This document shows, piece by piece, positions 1 through 8,952 of a stretch of 64,000 nucleotides of DNA (the first letter of the stretch is position 1; the number at the start of each line of letters is the position of its first letter). Position numbers and translations under genes: made by a program. The notes under the pieces are model-generated. The model had not been told where the DNA came from. It did no database searches and saw only the letters and a list, made by a program, of their open reading frames with translations. The stretch lies in the NCBI GenBank assembly GCA_040877545.1, contig JBBDNN010000071.1, positions 11,737-75,736 on the forward strand, written 5' to 3'. This DNA is from Gracilimonas sp040877545. Lineage in GTDB: Bacteria > Bacteroidota > Rhodothermia > Balneolales > Balneolaceae.

Positions 1-1
1 G

Positions 2-664
2 AATGTTTTGGATGAAGAAGGTCTTGCAGAAAACACATTATTGATTTTTACAAGTGACAATGGCGCCATGCTTAACAGGGGCGGACAAACTGCCTGGGAA
101 GCTGGGCATAAAATGAATAGTGATTTACTTGGATTTAAATTTGGTGCCTGGGAAGGAGGCCATCGTGTGCCTTTCATTGCTCGTTGGCCAGGACAGATTC
201 CGGCGGGATCAGAGTCGGATGAATTATTATCAAACGTAGATATTTTAGCCACACTTGCAGCACTTGTCGATCATTCGCTGCAAGAAGGTGATGCCCCTGA
301 CAGTTACAACATGTTACCTGCAATTACCGGAACACCGGAAGAATCTATAAGAGATTACCTGGTCATCAGCCCCAGTCAACGATCGCATCTTTCTATAAGA
401 AAAGGCAAATGGATGTATATCCCGGCTCGAGGCGAGGGCGGATTTGGCGGAACTGAAATAGGTGATCACGATTTTGCTGGTGCCGCCGCCCATAAACTTA
501 CCGGTCAAACTAATAGTGACATCCGTGATGGTGTAGTCAGAGAGAATGCTCCTGATGTGCAACTTTATGATCTTGAATCGGATCCTGCCCAAAAAGAAAA
601 TATTGTTAACGATTACCCTGAAGTAGCCGAAGAGCTGCAAAAGTTGCTGGAAGAAACGATATAA
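2..664 (+). CDS. Sulfatase (S1 family), C-terminal part, cut by window start
   Basis: The reading frame is open to the left edge, so the start codon and the N-terminal half with the formylglycine motif lie outside the window. What remains is about 220 residues of the C-terminal half of an alkaline-phosphatase-fold sulfatase. It shows the metal-site segment FTSDNG near the start, then the WEGGHRVPFIARWPGQIP segment, and a typical tail in which LYDLESDPAQKENI precedes a short helix. These enzymes hydrolyse sulfate esters on glycans in the periplasm or outside the cell. The gene sits directly before a SusC/SusD pair, and a second sulfatase follows that pair, so both probably act on the glycan imported by this locus. 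The substrate position cannot be read from this half. Family call firm; substrate unknown. Confidence 0.9.
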   Translation, partial: NVLDEEGLAENTLLIFTSDNGAMLNRGGQTAWEAGHKMNSDLLGFKFGAWEGGHRVPFIARWPGQIPAGSESDELLSNVDILATLAALVDHSLQEGDAPDSYNMLPAITGTPEESIRDYLVISPSQRSHLSIRKGKWMYIPARGEGGFGGTEIGDHDFAGAAAHKLTGQTNSDIRDGVVRENAPDVQLYDLESDPAQKENIVNDYPEVAEELQKLLEETI

Positions 665-870
665 AGACTTAAAAAGAACGAAAAAATGTAAAATTATTTA
701 AGCCTTACAGGTAGTTAATAAAAACCAGATTCCAAATTAACTACAAGTTGAAAGGTGAAATCCAGATCTGATATTTATCCACGAAAGTCATCTGTTATTC
801 TTTAAAAAAGAATAAGGAAGCAACAGTATCTATTAATGAAATGAAAAGCTACAAACAAAAGGTGATATTT

Positions 871-3800
871 ATGAAATACAGTAACAGAGGCAGCTTGCTA
901 AAGAATTACGTTCTAATTCTTTGTATGGCAATTTTCGGACTCGTGTTCAAAGGAGCTGCAGAAACCGTGGCTGCACAGACCCAGAATGAAATAACCGGAC
1001 AGGTAACTGACAGCCAAACAGGTGAACCTTTACCCGGTGTAAATATTGTAGTAAAAGGTACGGACAGAGGTACCACAACCAATGTAGAGGGAGTATTTCA
1101 GCTGACAGTGGAAAGCCTGCAGGATACACTTGTTTTTTCTTATGTAAGTTTTGAAACGACAACCATTCCTATTGACGGACAGACAACTATTAATGTAGAG
1201 TTGATTCCAAGTACGGTGTTTGGTGATGAGCTTGTTGTAGTTGGGTATGGTACTCAGCGAAAAAGTGATGTTACCGGTTCAGTATCAAGTGTAAAATCAG
1301 AAGATATAACAGCTGTATCCACTGCCACACTTCAAGATGCCCTGCAGGGTAGAATGGCAGGTGTTAATATCACACCGCAAAGTGGCAGGCCCGGATCCCA
1401 GCCGGTAGTACGCATCCGTGGTGTCGGGACATTGAATAACTCCAATCCCCTCTATGTAGTAGACGGCATGTTACTAGATGATATTGCCTTTCTGGACAAT
1501 AGGGATGTAGCGTCAGTCGAAGTTTTAAAAGATGCTTCGGCCACGGCTATTTATGGCTCTCGGGGAGCAAATGGAGTAATAGTAATTACAACCAAAAAAG
1601 GTGTAGCGGGTGAACCTCGAATGAGCGTCAATTCATACGCCGGGATACAGAGAGTGAATAATATGATTGAGATGGCTAATGCGCACGAGTATGCCATCCT
1701 TGCTAACGAATCTGCAGCCAATAGAGGAGCCTCTCCTATTTTTGAGGACCCCGACCAATACGGCGAAGGGTTCGACTGGCAGGACTGGCTGATAAATGAT
1801 GCTTCCATTCAAAGCCATCAGGTTGGAGCAAGCGGGGGAACCGAAAATATGATCTACAATGTAAGTGGCAATTACTTAAAACAGGACGGGGTAGTCCGGA
1901 AATCAGACTTTGAAAGAGTAAGCCTGAGGGTTAATAATGAATATTTTCTCACCGAAAATATTCATTTTGGGCACAATATTAACTTTGCCTACGAAAACTT
2001 TCAGAATGAATCTCAGGGAGGAGATGGTGTAACCGGGTTACTTATGTACGCCTTGCAAGCTGATCCAACTTTAACCCCAAGAAATGAAGATGGAGAGTTT
2101 ACAGATGTTTCAGTAAATGGAGGACGGTTTAATCCCGCGGCTGTTGTGGCTTATAATCATAACGAAAATGATGGCTTTCGGACAACAGGAAATGTCTACT
2201 TAGAGATCGGGTTTCTCAAAAACTTTAATTTCCGGTCCAACTTTGGCATAAACTGGCGAAGGGATAACCAACGAACATATCTACCTGAACATTTTGTTAC
2301 TCCATTACAATTTCGTGAGGAAAATCAACTTGTTATTTTCAAGGGAGACGCGACTAACTGGCTTAATGAAAACACTGTAGAATATGCGAATGATTTTGGC
2401 AACCACAGCTTGAATCTGCTGGCAGGAATATCCGCCCAGGAATTCGTTAACTCAGGCCTCACCGGCCGCCGTTTAAATATCCCAACAGGTGCTTTGTCAC
2501 CGAATTACGATCTGTTGTTTTTGAATGCGGGTGAAACGGAAGGGCAGACTACCAATAATGGCTCATCTACGTGGGGAATGATGTCGAATATATTCAGAGC
2601 CAATTATAATTATGATGACCGTTATTTGCTAACTGCTACATTCCGGCGGGATGGCTCTTCCCGGTTTGCAGAACGTAACCGGTGGGGTAATTTTCCCTCT
2701 GCTGCGGCCGGGTGGATAATATCTAATGAGCCTTTCATGGAAGGCGTGAGAGATGCATCAGGTTTAGATTTCCTGAAACTCCGTGGGAGCTGGGGCAGAA
2801 TAGGAAATGATAAAATTGATACCGACGCTGCCGTAGCAACTGTTACTTCTAATCTGAGCTACGTTTTAGGGACAGGCCAGGAACTTCAAACCGGCGCTGC
2901 AGTTACCGAGCTTTCCAATCCTGACATAAGATGGGAAGAAACCGAGCAGCTTGATATAGGTTTAGAACTGGCTTTATTTGATAGTCGCTTTAATACGGAA
3001 CTTGATTGGTACCGCCGGGAAACAAAAGATATCCTGGTTGAAGTGCCCATTCCAAATATTGTTGGTGTGACCGGACAACCAGTTGTTAATGCTGCCTCAG
3101 TGCTTAATACCGGTTTTGAGGTAAATTTGAATTGGCAAGATAGCGGAACAGATTTTAGGTACGAAATAGGCCTCACAGGAACTACTGTTGATAATGAAGT
3201 ACTATCGCTTGGCGGAGGAAGAGAAGAGATAACGGGAGGAGGCGTTCGTAACCTTGGCTCAACAACCAGAACCATTGTTGGGCAGGAAATCGGGGCCTTT
3301 TACGGATGGAAACAAATCGGGATTTTCCAGAACCAGGACGAAATAGATAATTCCGCAACAAGGGGAGATGAAGAACCCGGCGACATCAAAATTGCCGACA
3401 TCAATGGCTATGATGAGGATGGAGAACTTCTCGGTGAACCTGACGGCATTATTGATGACGCTGATAAAACATTCCTGGGATCGCCAATTCCCGATTTTTA
3501 TTATGGTATAAATTTATCAGCTGCTTATAAAAATTTCGACTTTTCTATGCTTTTTGACGGGCAAGGCGGAAATAAAATTTTATATGCCAGGACTGTCGAA
3601 CGTGGGTTTGGCCAATTCAACTATGAGAAATTTATGTTGGACCGCTGGACGGGTGAAGGCACAAGTAATACTGAGCCGCGGATTAGCGAAGCGGAGCATA
3701 ACTACCAGGTTCTTGATAGATTTCTTTACGACGGTGATTTCTTTCGCCTCAGAAATTTAACCTTGGGGTATACACTTCCTGTAAATCTCCTCAGCCAGTT

Positions 3801-3972
3801 TAACGTCCGTAGATTCAGGATATATCTGAATGCTACAAATTTGTTTACGCTAACTGAATATCCCGGTTATACTCCGCAAATCGGCGGCGGTGCAGTAATA
3901 GCAAATGGAATTGATAACGGTACTTACCCCGTAACATCAAATTACACCATAGGGGTAGAAATAAGCTTCTAA
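871..3972 (+). CDS. SusC/RagA-type TonB-dependent glycan transporter
   Basis: Outer-membrane transporter that imports oligosaccharides with energy from TonB/ExbBD. A signal peptide is followed by a carboxypeptidase-regulatory-like domain (ITGQVTDSQTGEPLPGVNI onward), a TonB-box-like stretch (DELVVVGYGTQRK), a plug with the SusC signature around KDASATAIYGSRGANGV, and a long beta-barrel ending in an aromatic-rich strand (GVEISF). The length, about 1,030 residues, is normal for the family. I chose the ATG at 871 because an AAGGTG ribosome-binding-like sequence lies just upstream; an in-frame ATG at 841 has no good site and would add ten residues before the signal peptide. The SusD partner begins 55 bases downstream. 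The presumed cargo is D-arabinan-derived oligosaccharides, inferred only from neighbouring enzymes. Confidence 0.95.
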   Translation: MKYSNRGSLLKNYVLILCMAIFGLVFKGAAETVAAQTQNEITGQVTDSQTGEPLPGVNIVVKGTDRGTTTNVEGVFQLTVESLQDTLVFSYVSFETTTIPIDGQTTINVELIPSTVFGDELVVVGYGTQRKSDVTGSVSSVKSEDITAVSTATLQDALQGRMAGVNITPQSGRPGSQPVVRIRGVGTLNNSNPLYVVDGMLLDDIAFLDNRDVASVEVLKDASATAIYGSRGANGVIVITTKKGVAGEPRMSVNSYAGIQRVNNMIEMANAHEYAILANESAANRGASPIFEDPDQYGEGFDWQDWLINDASIQSHQVGASGGTENMIYNVSGNYLKQDGVVRKSDFERVSLRVNNEYFLTENIHFGHNINFAYENFQNESQGGDGVTGLLMYALQADPTLTPRNEDGEFTDVSVNGGRFNPAAVVAYNHNENDGFRTTGNVYLEIGFLKNFNFRSNFGINWRRDNQRTYLPEHFVTPLQFREENQLVIFKGDATNWLNENTVEYANDFGNHSLNLLAGISAQEFVNSGLTGRRLNIPTGALSPNYDLLFLNAGETEGQTTNNGSSTWGMMSNIFRANYNYDDRYLLTATFRRDGSSRFAERNRWGNFPSAAAGWIISNEPFMEGVRDASGLDFLKLRGSWGRIGNDKIDTDAAVATVTSNLSYVLGTGQELQTGAAVTELSNPDIRWEETEQLDIGLELALFDSRFNTELDWYRRETKDILVEVPIPNIVGVTGQPVVNAASVLNTGFEVNLNWQDSGTDFRYEIGLTGTTVDNEVLSLGGGREEITGGGVRNLGSTTRTIVGQEIGAFYGWKQIGIFQNQDEIDNSATRGDEEPGDIKIADINGYDEDGELLGEPDGIIDDADKTFLGSPIPDFYYGINLSAAYKNFDFSMLFDGQGGNKILYARTVERGFGQFNYEKFMLDRWTGEGTSNTEPRISEAEHNYQVLDRFLYDGDFFRLRNLTLGYTLPVNLLSQFNVRRFRIYLNATNLFTLTEYPGYTPQIGGGAVIANGIDNGTYPVTSNYTIGVEISF

Positions 3973-4027
3973 ATGTGAAAGTAAAAAGCCTGATGATTGA
4001 AAAGACAAATCTTAAAAAATAGTATCC

Positions 4028-5920
4028 ATGTTATATAAAAAAAATCATATCAAAATACTCTTGGCATTATTTGTTGTTACCTCAATAGGCACCTTTGCCA
4101 GTTGTGAAGATCAACTTTTAAATAAATCGCCAAGAGGAGAACGAAACGAGGCAACTTTTTTCGATAATGAGGAAGATGCCATTCATGCCACAAATGCTAC
4201 TTATTCGCAATTGGTAAAGTTTGACCGCAGCCCACAGCCATTCTGGAGTAGTGTGAATCATATTTGGTATCTCGGACTCACCGATATTGCTTCAGATGAT
4301 GCCAATGAAGGCACAGAACCCACAGATGGCCCTGATGTTAGATTAATCGATAATGTAGATTACCGTGCCGGTGAAGGACCTTTTGCCGGTATGTGGGAAT
4401 GGCATTATCGAATTATTTTTCGTGCTAATAATGCTATTCAAAATATCCCCAATATTGACATGGAGAATGTGGAGTTGCAAGAGCGATTAATTGCAGAAAA
4501 TAAATTTATACGGGCACACGCATACTTCTTTCTTGTAAATGCCTGGGGTGGAGTTCCATTGATAACAAAGCCTTTAGAGCCGGGTGAATTTGAACAGCCA
4601 AAAGTATCTGCTGAAGAGGTTTTTGCATTAATTGAACAGGATTTACGTGATGGAATTGAGGCGCTGCCTGTAGTATCGGATTATCCAGCCTCCGAGGTTG
4701 GCCGTGCTTCAAAGGGCGCAGCACAGGGATATCTTGCAAAAGTACTTTTGTTTCAGGAAAAATACGGCGAAGCACAGGAACGAGCTGAGGATGTCATCAA
4801 TTCTGGTGATTATGGCCTGCTTTCAGATTATGATCAAATTTTTACAACGGAGGGAGAAAATTCATCCGAGTCGTTATTCGAAATTCAGGCTGCCGCCTAT
4901 GCCGATATGTCGGGAGGAACCACCTTTAGTAATCCGCAGGGAGTGAGAGGACAGCCAAACCTTGGGTGGGGATTTAACAGCCCGGAAAGAGACTTACTAA
5001 ATGACTATGAACCCGGAGACCAAAGAATGCAATCAACGGTTCTTTTTGTCCATGAAAATTTACCCCGCGGCCCTGAAGATGTTGTTCGTGATAACCCAAA
5101 TATGATCGACGAACGATATAATCAAAAATCTTTCATACCAAAAGAAAATGCCGGCTCTATTCCTAATATGAATGGTGGGAATAATATCAGAATACTACGG
5201 TACTCTGATGTGCTGCTAATTGCTGCCGAAGCTGCTTATCGCAATAATGATGCAGGGGCTGCCCAGGGCTGGTTGAATGATGTTAGAGAACGTGCCCGAA
5301 ATGGACATGAAGCTACTATAGGTATTATACCGGAATCACTGGCAGGCCTCATTGCCGATACTTTGGGAATTCCTGAGATGGAGGGGCAGCCATTTATCCG
5401 CTGGGTCAACCCTGGAGGAGTGGGTGAAGATGCTGGCCTGGAGTTTTTTGAATGGGAGCTGGTTGACGGAAACAGGAAAATATTGGTCAATAATATTGAC
5501 ATAATCGAAGCGGTTGACGGAGTTGCTCTTTCCAGCCTGGAGGAGTTTAATGAAGAAATGAGATCCAAATCAGCCGGAGAATCCATTACTGTTGATGTAC
5601 TAAGAGTAACGGAAGAATTTGACGGAGATAATAAACAAACTGATACAGAAGAGTTGCAAATCAATATAACAACAGAAGCGCTCTTGCCGGATATAACTGC
5701 TTCAGGGCAACAGTTACTGGATGCTATATGGCACGAACGCCGTATGGAATTAGCATTAGAACAGCTGCGTATGTGGGACATTCGCAGGCAAGGTCGTGCC
5801 GGCGAACTGCTGCGTGCACAAGGAAAAAATTTCGAGGATGGCGTAAATGAAGTCTATCCAATTCCAAGAAATGAGACGCAACTGAATCCTGCGTTGCAGC
5901 AAAATAACGGCTATAACTAA
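4028..5920 (+). CDS. SusD/RagB-like surface glycan-binding lipoprotein with an embedded PDZ-like domain
   Basis: Partner lipoprotein that caps SusC and binds glycan at the cell surface. A lipoprotein signal ends at a lipobox-like ASC, and the mature start EDQLLNKSPRGE resembles other SusDs. The N-terminal TPR-rich half (FIRAHAYFFLVNAWGGVPL) and the C-terminal signature (DAIWHERRMELALEQLRMWDIRRQG) are clear. Between the usual LNDVRERAR segment and DAIWHERR there is extra sequence, roughly residues 433-550, not found in typical SusDs. Its core (about 458-530) reads as a PDZ fold: PGGVGEDAGL, then DIIEAVDGVALSSLEEFNEEM, then a strand ending TVDVLRV. The insert is in frame with no sign of damage. 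PDZ domains usually bind peptides or C-termini, so it may tether a partner protein. SusD call firm; PDZ call good from motif order, but not tested by a profile search. Confidence 0.9.
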   Translation: MLYKKNHIKILLALFVVTSIGTFASCEDQLLNKSPRGERNEATFFDNEEDAIHATNATYSQLVKFDRSPQPFWSSVNHIWYLGLTDIASDDANEGTEPTDGPDVRLIDNVDYRAGEGPFAGMWEWHYRIIFRANNAIQNIPNIDMENVELQERLIAENKFIRAHAYFFLVNAWGGVPLITKPLEPGEFEQPKVSAEEVFALIEQDLRDGIEALPVVSDYPASEVGRASKGAAQGYLAKVLLFQEKYGEAQERAEDVINSGDYGLLSDYDQIFTTEGENSSESLFEIQAAAYADMSGGTTFSNPQGVRGQPNLGWGFNSPERDLLNDYEPGDQRMQSTVLFVHENLPRGPEDVVRDNPNMIDERYNQKSFIPKENAGSIPNMNGGNNIRILRYSDVLLIAAEAAYRNNDAGAAQGWLNDVRERARNGHEATIGIIPESLAGLIADTLGIPEMEGQPFIRWVNPGGVGEDAGLEFFEWELVDGNRKILVNNIDIIEAVDGVALSSLEEFNEEMRSKSAGESITVDVLRVTEEFDGDNKQTDTEELQINITTEALLPDITASGQQLLDAIWHERRMELALEQLRMWDIRRQGRAGELLRAQGKNFEDGVNEVYPIPRNETQLNPALQQNNGYN

Positions 5921-5970
5921 TGAATTGAATTGAATTGAACAATAGGAGAATTAAGAAAACTTAAGGCCTT

Positions 5971-6080
5971 CACCACGTCGGCATGTGGTGGATGGAAAAA
6001 GAATATCTCTATTAAGAGGGAGCCAACTTGGGTTATGTCTTGGTTGAAGAATCAGGCCCCAAATAGCAGAGTCTTTTTCC
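5971..6080 (+). other. Structured intergenic leader between SusD and sulfatase
   Basis: The gap between the SusD and sulfatase genes holds two inverted repeats. CACCAC (5971-5976) pairs with GTGGTG (5985-5990) around a short loop, extendable by one wobble pair. Nine bases, GGAAAAAGA (5994-6002), are perfectly complementary to TCTTTTTCC (6072-6080), enclosing about 70 bases that contain smaller complementary stretches. There is no simple stem plus T-run, so this is not a standard terminator. It may be an mRNA-stability or attenuation element that lowers expression downstream of SusC/SusD. The sulfatase ribosome-binding site AAAGGAG follows it. Function is inferred. Confidence 0.35.
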
Positions 6081-6106
6081 CCTTGGTTATCATAAAGGAG
6101 TAATAG

Positions 6107-7594
6107 ATGAAGCAACAGAAATCAGGTTTCAAAAACGGCTGCCAGCTGGTAGTAATTGCCGGAATGGTGCTATTTGTTTCTATTGGTTGCACTCAAGCCA
6201 CTGGTAATACTGTAGACGCACCAAATATTATTATCATTTTTACAGATGATCAAGGTTATGTGGATGTAGGAAGTTATGGGGCCGAAGGTTATGAAACACC
6301 TAATCTGGATCGTATGGCCGATGAAGGCATGCGCTTCACGTCTTTTTATGTGGCAGCCAGCGTTTGTACTCCCTCTCGTGCTGCCTTGCTGACTGGTCGC
6401 TATCCTATGAGAACCGGTTTACCCAGTGTAATATTTCCGAGACATGAAATAGGATTAAACAGTGATGAATTAACATTAGCAGAACTTCTAAGCCAGGAGA
6501 ATTATGCCACACAAGCTATTGGTAAATGGCACCTTGGTGCTCATCCTGATTTTTTTCCCACTAACCATGGTTTTGATCATTTTTTTGGAATACCCTACTC
6601 CAGTGATATGAGCCCCCGCCCGGAGAACAACCCGCGTGAAGAAGCCCGGAAAGATTTTCCATTGTTGCCGCTTATTGAAGACACTACTATTGTGGAACGG
6701 GAGCCGGATCAAAGGCAATTGATCAAAAGATACACAGAACATGCCGTTGATTTTATCGATGCCAGGCAGGAACAGCCTTTTTTCCTTTATTTTGCTCATA
6801 GTCTGCCGCATGTACCGCTGCATGTATCCGAGCAATTCCGTGGAAGTACTGAGCTTGGATTATATGGAGATGTAATCAATGAAATTGATTGGTCGGTGGG
6901 CGAAATTATTCAGGCTTTGGAAGAGAGAGATCTTCGTGAAAATACATTAGTCATATTCACTTCCGATAACGGCCCATGGTTGGTTTTTGGCGATCATGGC
7001 GGCTCAGCCGGTAATCTGCGCGAAGGAAAGATCACCACATTTGAAGGTGGGCACCGGGTGCCGGCAATAGCGAGCTGGCCGGGTCAGATTCCCGCCGGTG
7101 TAGTATCGGATGAAGTTGCAACTACAATGGACCTATTGCCAACTATTGCAGGACTGGCAGGAGCCAATCTGCCCGATGATTTAGTAATAGATGGATATGA
7201 TATTTGGCCGATCTTGTCCGGTGAGGAAGGCGTAAAAAGTCCATACGAGGAAAACCCCCTTTACTATTATTTAGACGAGAACCTGGAAGCGGTTCGATTT
7301 GGCCCGTGGAAACTGCATATAGCACATGAATTTTTAGGTGTGGGAGAAGCAGGACAGGGTGGAGAATTTGGTGAATATGAAACCAGGGAAATTGAACAAT
7401 CCTTGTTTAACCTGAGAGATGATCCCGGTGAAACCAATAATGTAGCCGATGAGCATCCCCAAATTGTTGAAAAGTTGATGGAACTTATTGAACAGGGACG
7501 AAATGAGCTGGGTGATGCCGAAGCCGGTATTCGTGGCACCCAACAAGGAGAACCGGGCAGAGTAGATCAATACTGGCAGATATTGGATGAGTAA
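6107..7594 (+). CDS. Secreted S1-family sulfatase
   Basis: Hydrolyses a sulfate ester of a glycan. The N-terminus has a hydrophobic signal with a lipobox-like IGC, suggesting a lipoprotein. The metal-binding start IIIIFTDDQGYVDVGSYG is followed by the formylglycine motif CTPSR with Cys87, which an FGE must oxidise. GKWHLG, PFFLYFAHSLPHVP and FTSDNGPW follow in the expected order, and the C-terminal subdomain ends with SLFNLRDDPGETNNV. At 495 residues it is complete. The start is supported by AAAGGAG shortly upstream. The stop overlaps the first base of an ATG at 7594. A matching FGE-like gene lies at the end of the locus (20800-21729). The sulfated sugar cannot be read from the sequence. Confidence 0.93.
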   Translation: MKQQKSGFKNGCQLVVIAGMVLFVSIGCTQATGNTVDAPNIIIIFTDDQGYVDVGSYGAEGYETPNLDRMADEGMRFTSFYVAASVCTPSRAALLTGRYPMRTGLPSVIFPRHEIGLNSDELTLAELLSQENYATQAIGKWHLGAHPDFFPTNHGFDHFFGIPYSSDMSPRPENNPREEARKDFPLLPLIEDTTIVEREPDQRQLIKRYTEHAVDFIDARQEQPFFLYFAHSLPHVPLHVSEQFRGSTELGLYGDVINEIDWSVGEIIQALEERDLRENTLVIFTSDNGPWLVFGDHGGSAGNLREGKITTFEGGHRVPAIASWPGQIPAGVVSDEVATTMDLLPTIAGLAGANLPDDLVIDGYDIWPILSGEEGVKSPYEENPLYYYLDENLEAVRFGPWKLHIAHEFLGVGEAGQGGEFGEYETREIEQSLFNLRDDPGETNNVADEHPQIVEKLMELIEQGRNELGDAEAGIRGTQQGEPGRVDQYWQILDE

Positions 7595-7662
7595 TGTTTA
7601 TAGAACGTAACGTTAATTATTCCGCGGATAAAATTAATAATTTCATAATAGATGTGAATCTA

Positions 7663-8952
7663 ATGAGAAAGAGATTCTTTGGTAAAATATTAATTCTTGC
7701 ATTGATTGCAACCTCAGGTTGTTCGAATGATCCCACCTCTTCCGAGCCGGACCCACCCGACTCACCTGATCCTCCAAGTGGAGAAATTCCATCTGTTGTG
7801 GACCCTGATATCACTATAGATATGAGATCAGAGAAAATCAGTCAGTTGGTAGGTGATTACGATAATGAAAGAGATGAACCTACACAAAATCAAACTTTTA
7901 GCAGATATCAATTGCGAGCCACTGATTTGGGAGCGCCTTTTCAGGATGGAGATATCACATGGATACCATTCGGGGATACCTGGGGCGCAGCCGGCGGCGA
8001 ACTTGATGCTCTTGCCTATACCACAGACTCCAATCCGGAGGATGGACTTGATCTTGATTTCATAGACGATGAAAATGGTATATATCGCCCCATAGCCATC
8101 CAATCAATCAGTCAGGGAGCTTTTGAAGTTCCAATGGAAGGACTGATGGTGGATGACGAAATGTATATTTATCACACCACCGATCATAACCCTCCGGTTA
8201 CAATGGGCAGAAGTGTAGTTGCTACGACGGATAATCCCGATGATGCGCAATTCACTTATCTGTATGATTTTTCCTCCAGAAATTTTATCAATGTTTCAAT
8301 TGTACAAGTTGAATCCTCAGACTGGGAGTTGCTGCCGGAGGAGGAGAATGGTAAGGGGCTTGTCATACTTGGATCGGGTTCATACCGGGAAAGTGATGTT
8401 TATCTGGCCTATCAGCCTCAAGCGGAAATAAGGAATCGTAAATCCATTCAATATTTTGCCGGTGTAGATGAGAATGATGAGCCTCTGTGGAGTTCCGGAG
8501 AAGATGACTCTGTACCTCTTTTTGAGCATCCATGTGTGGGAGAGCTTTCTGTTTCCTACAATGAATTTATCGATCGTTGGATTCTTCTGTATAACTGCAG
8601 TAATCCCCGCGGCATCACTATGCGAACTGCCGAAAATCCATGGGGGCCCTGGACGAAATCACAGGTTATTTTTGATCCGTGGCAGGACGGAGGATATTGC
8701 AATTATATACATGTGAGCTGGGTAGATCAAAATTGTGACAGCGTTCATGATCCCGGGCGGCAAAATGAATACGGCGGAGAATATGGCCCTTATCAATTTG
8801 AGCATTTTGCTACCGGAGACGATCAATCGACCACCATTTATTTCACAATGTCGATCTGGAATCCATATACCGTAGTATTAATGAAAGCGGGATTAAAAAA
8901 AGAGATTACAACTAGCAATGAAAACCTCAGTTATGAACAACAGAATTACTAA
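7663..8952 (+). CDS. DUF4185 / GH183-like lipoprotein, candidate endo-D-arabinanase
   Basis: The family DUF4185 includes the GH183 endo-D-arabinofuranases described from bacteria that degrade mycobacterial arabinan; this is family knowledge, not shown here. The matching features are TDLGAPF (Asp88) and IPFGDTWG (Asp105), two aspartates about 17 residues apart that are candidates for the acidic catalytic pair, then GELSVSYNEFIDRWILLY, ITMRTAENPWGPW, and a C-terminal WNPYTVVLMKAG strand. The N-terminus from the ATG at 7663 is a clean lipoprotein signal ending SGCSND, followed by a Pro/Ser/Asp-rich linker. An upstream in-frame ATG at 7594 would put 23 polar residues before it, so I prefer 7663. 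Two GH172 genes and a D-arabinose-type sugar pathway are in the same operon direction. Family call good; substrate inferred. Confidence 0.8.
   Translation: MRKRFFGKILILALIATSGCSNDPTSSEPDPPDSPDPPSGEIPSVVDPDITIDMRSEKISQLVGDYDNERDEPTQNQTFSRYQLRATDLGAPFQDGDITWIPFGDTWGAAGGELDALAYTTDSNPEDGLDLDFIDDENGIYRPIAIQSISQGAFEVPMEGLMVDDEMYIYHTTDHNPPVTMGRSVVATTDNPDDAQFTYLYDFSSRNFINVSIVQVESSDWELLPEEENGKGLVILGSGSYRESDVYLAYQPQAEIRNRKSIQYFAGVDENDEPLWSSGEDDSVPLFEHPCVGELSVSYNEFIDRWILLYNCSNPRGITMRTAENPWGPWTKSQVIFDPWQDGGYCNYIHVSWVDQNCDSVHDPGRQNEYGGEYGPYQFEHFATGDDQSTTIYFTMSIWNPYTVVLMKAGLKKEITTSNENLSYEQQNY

Noticed and set aside
5236..5781. Long antisense open frame across SusD 1
   Set aside because: It is a shadow of the SusD gene, with no signal, domain or start site of its own.
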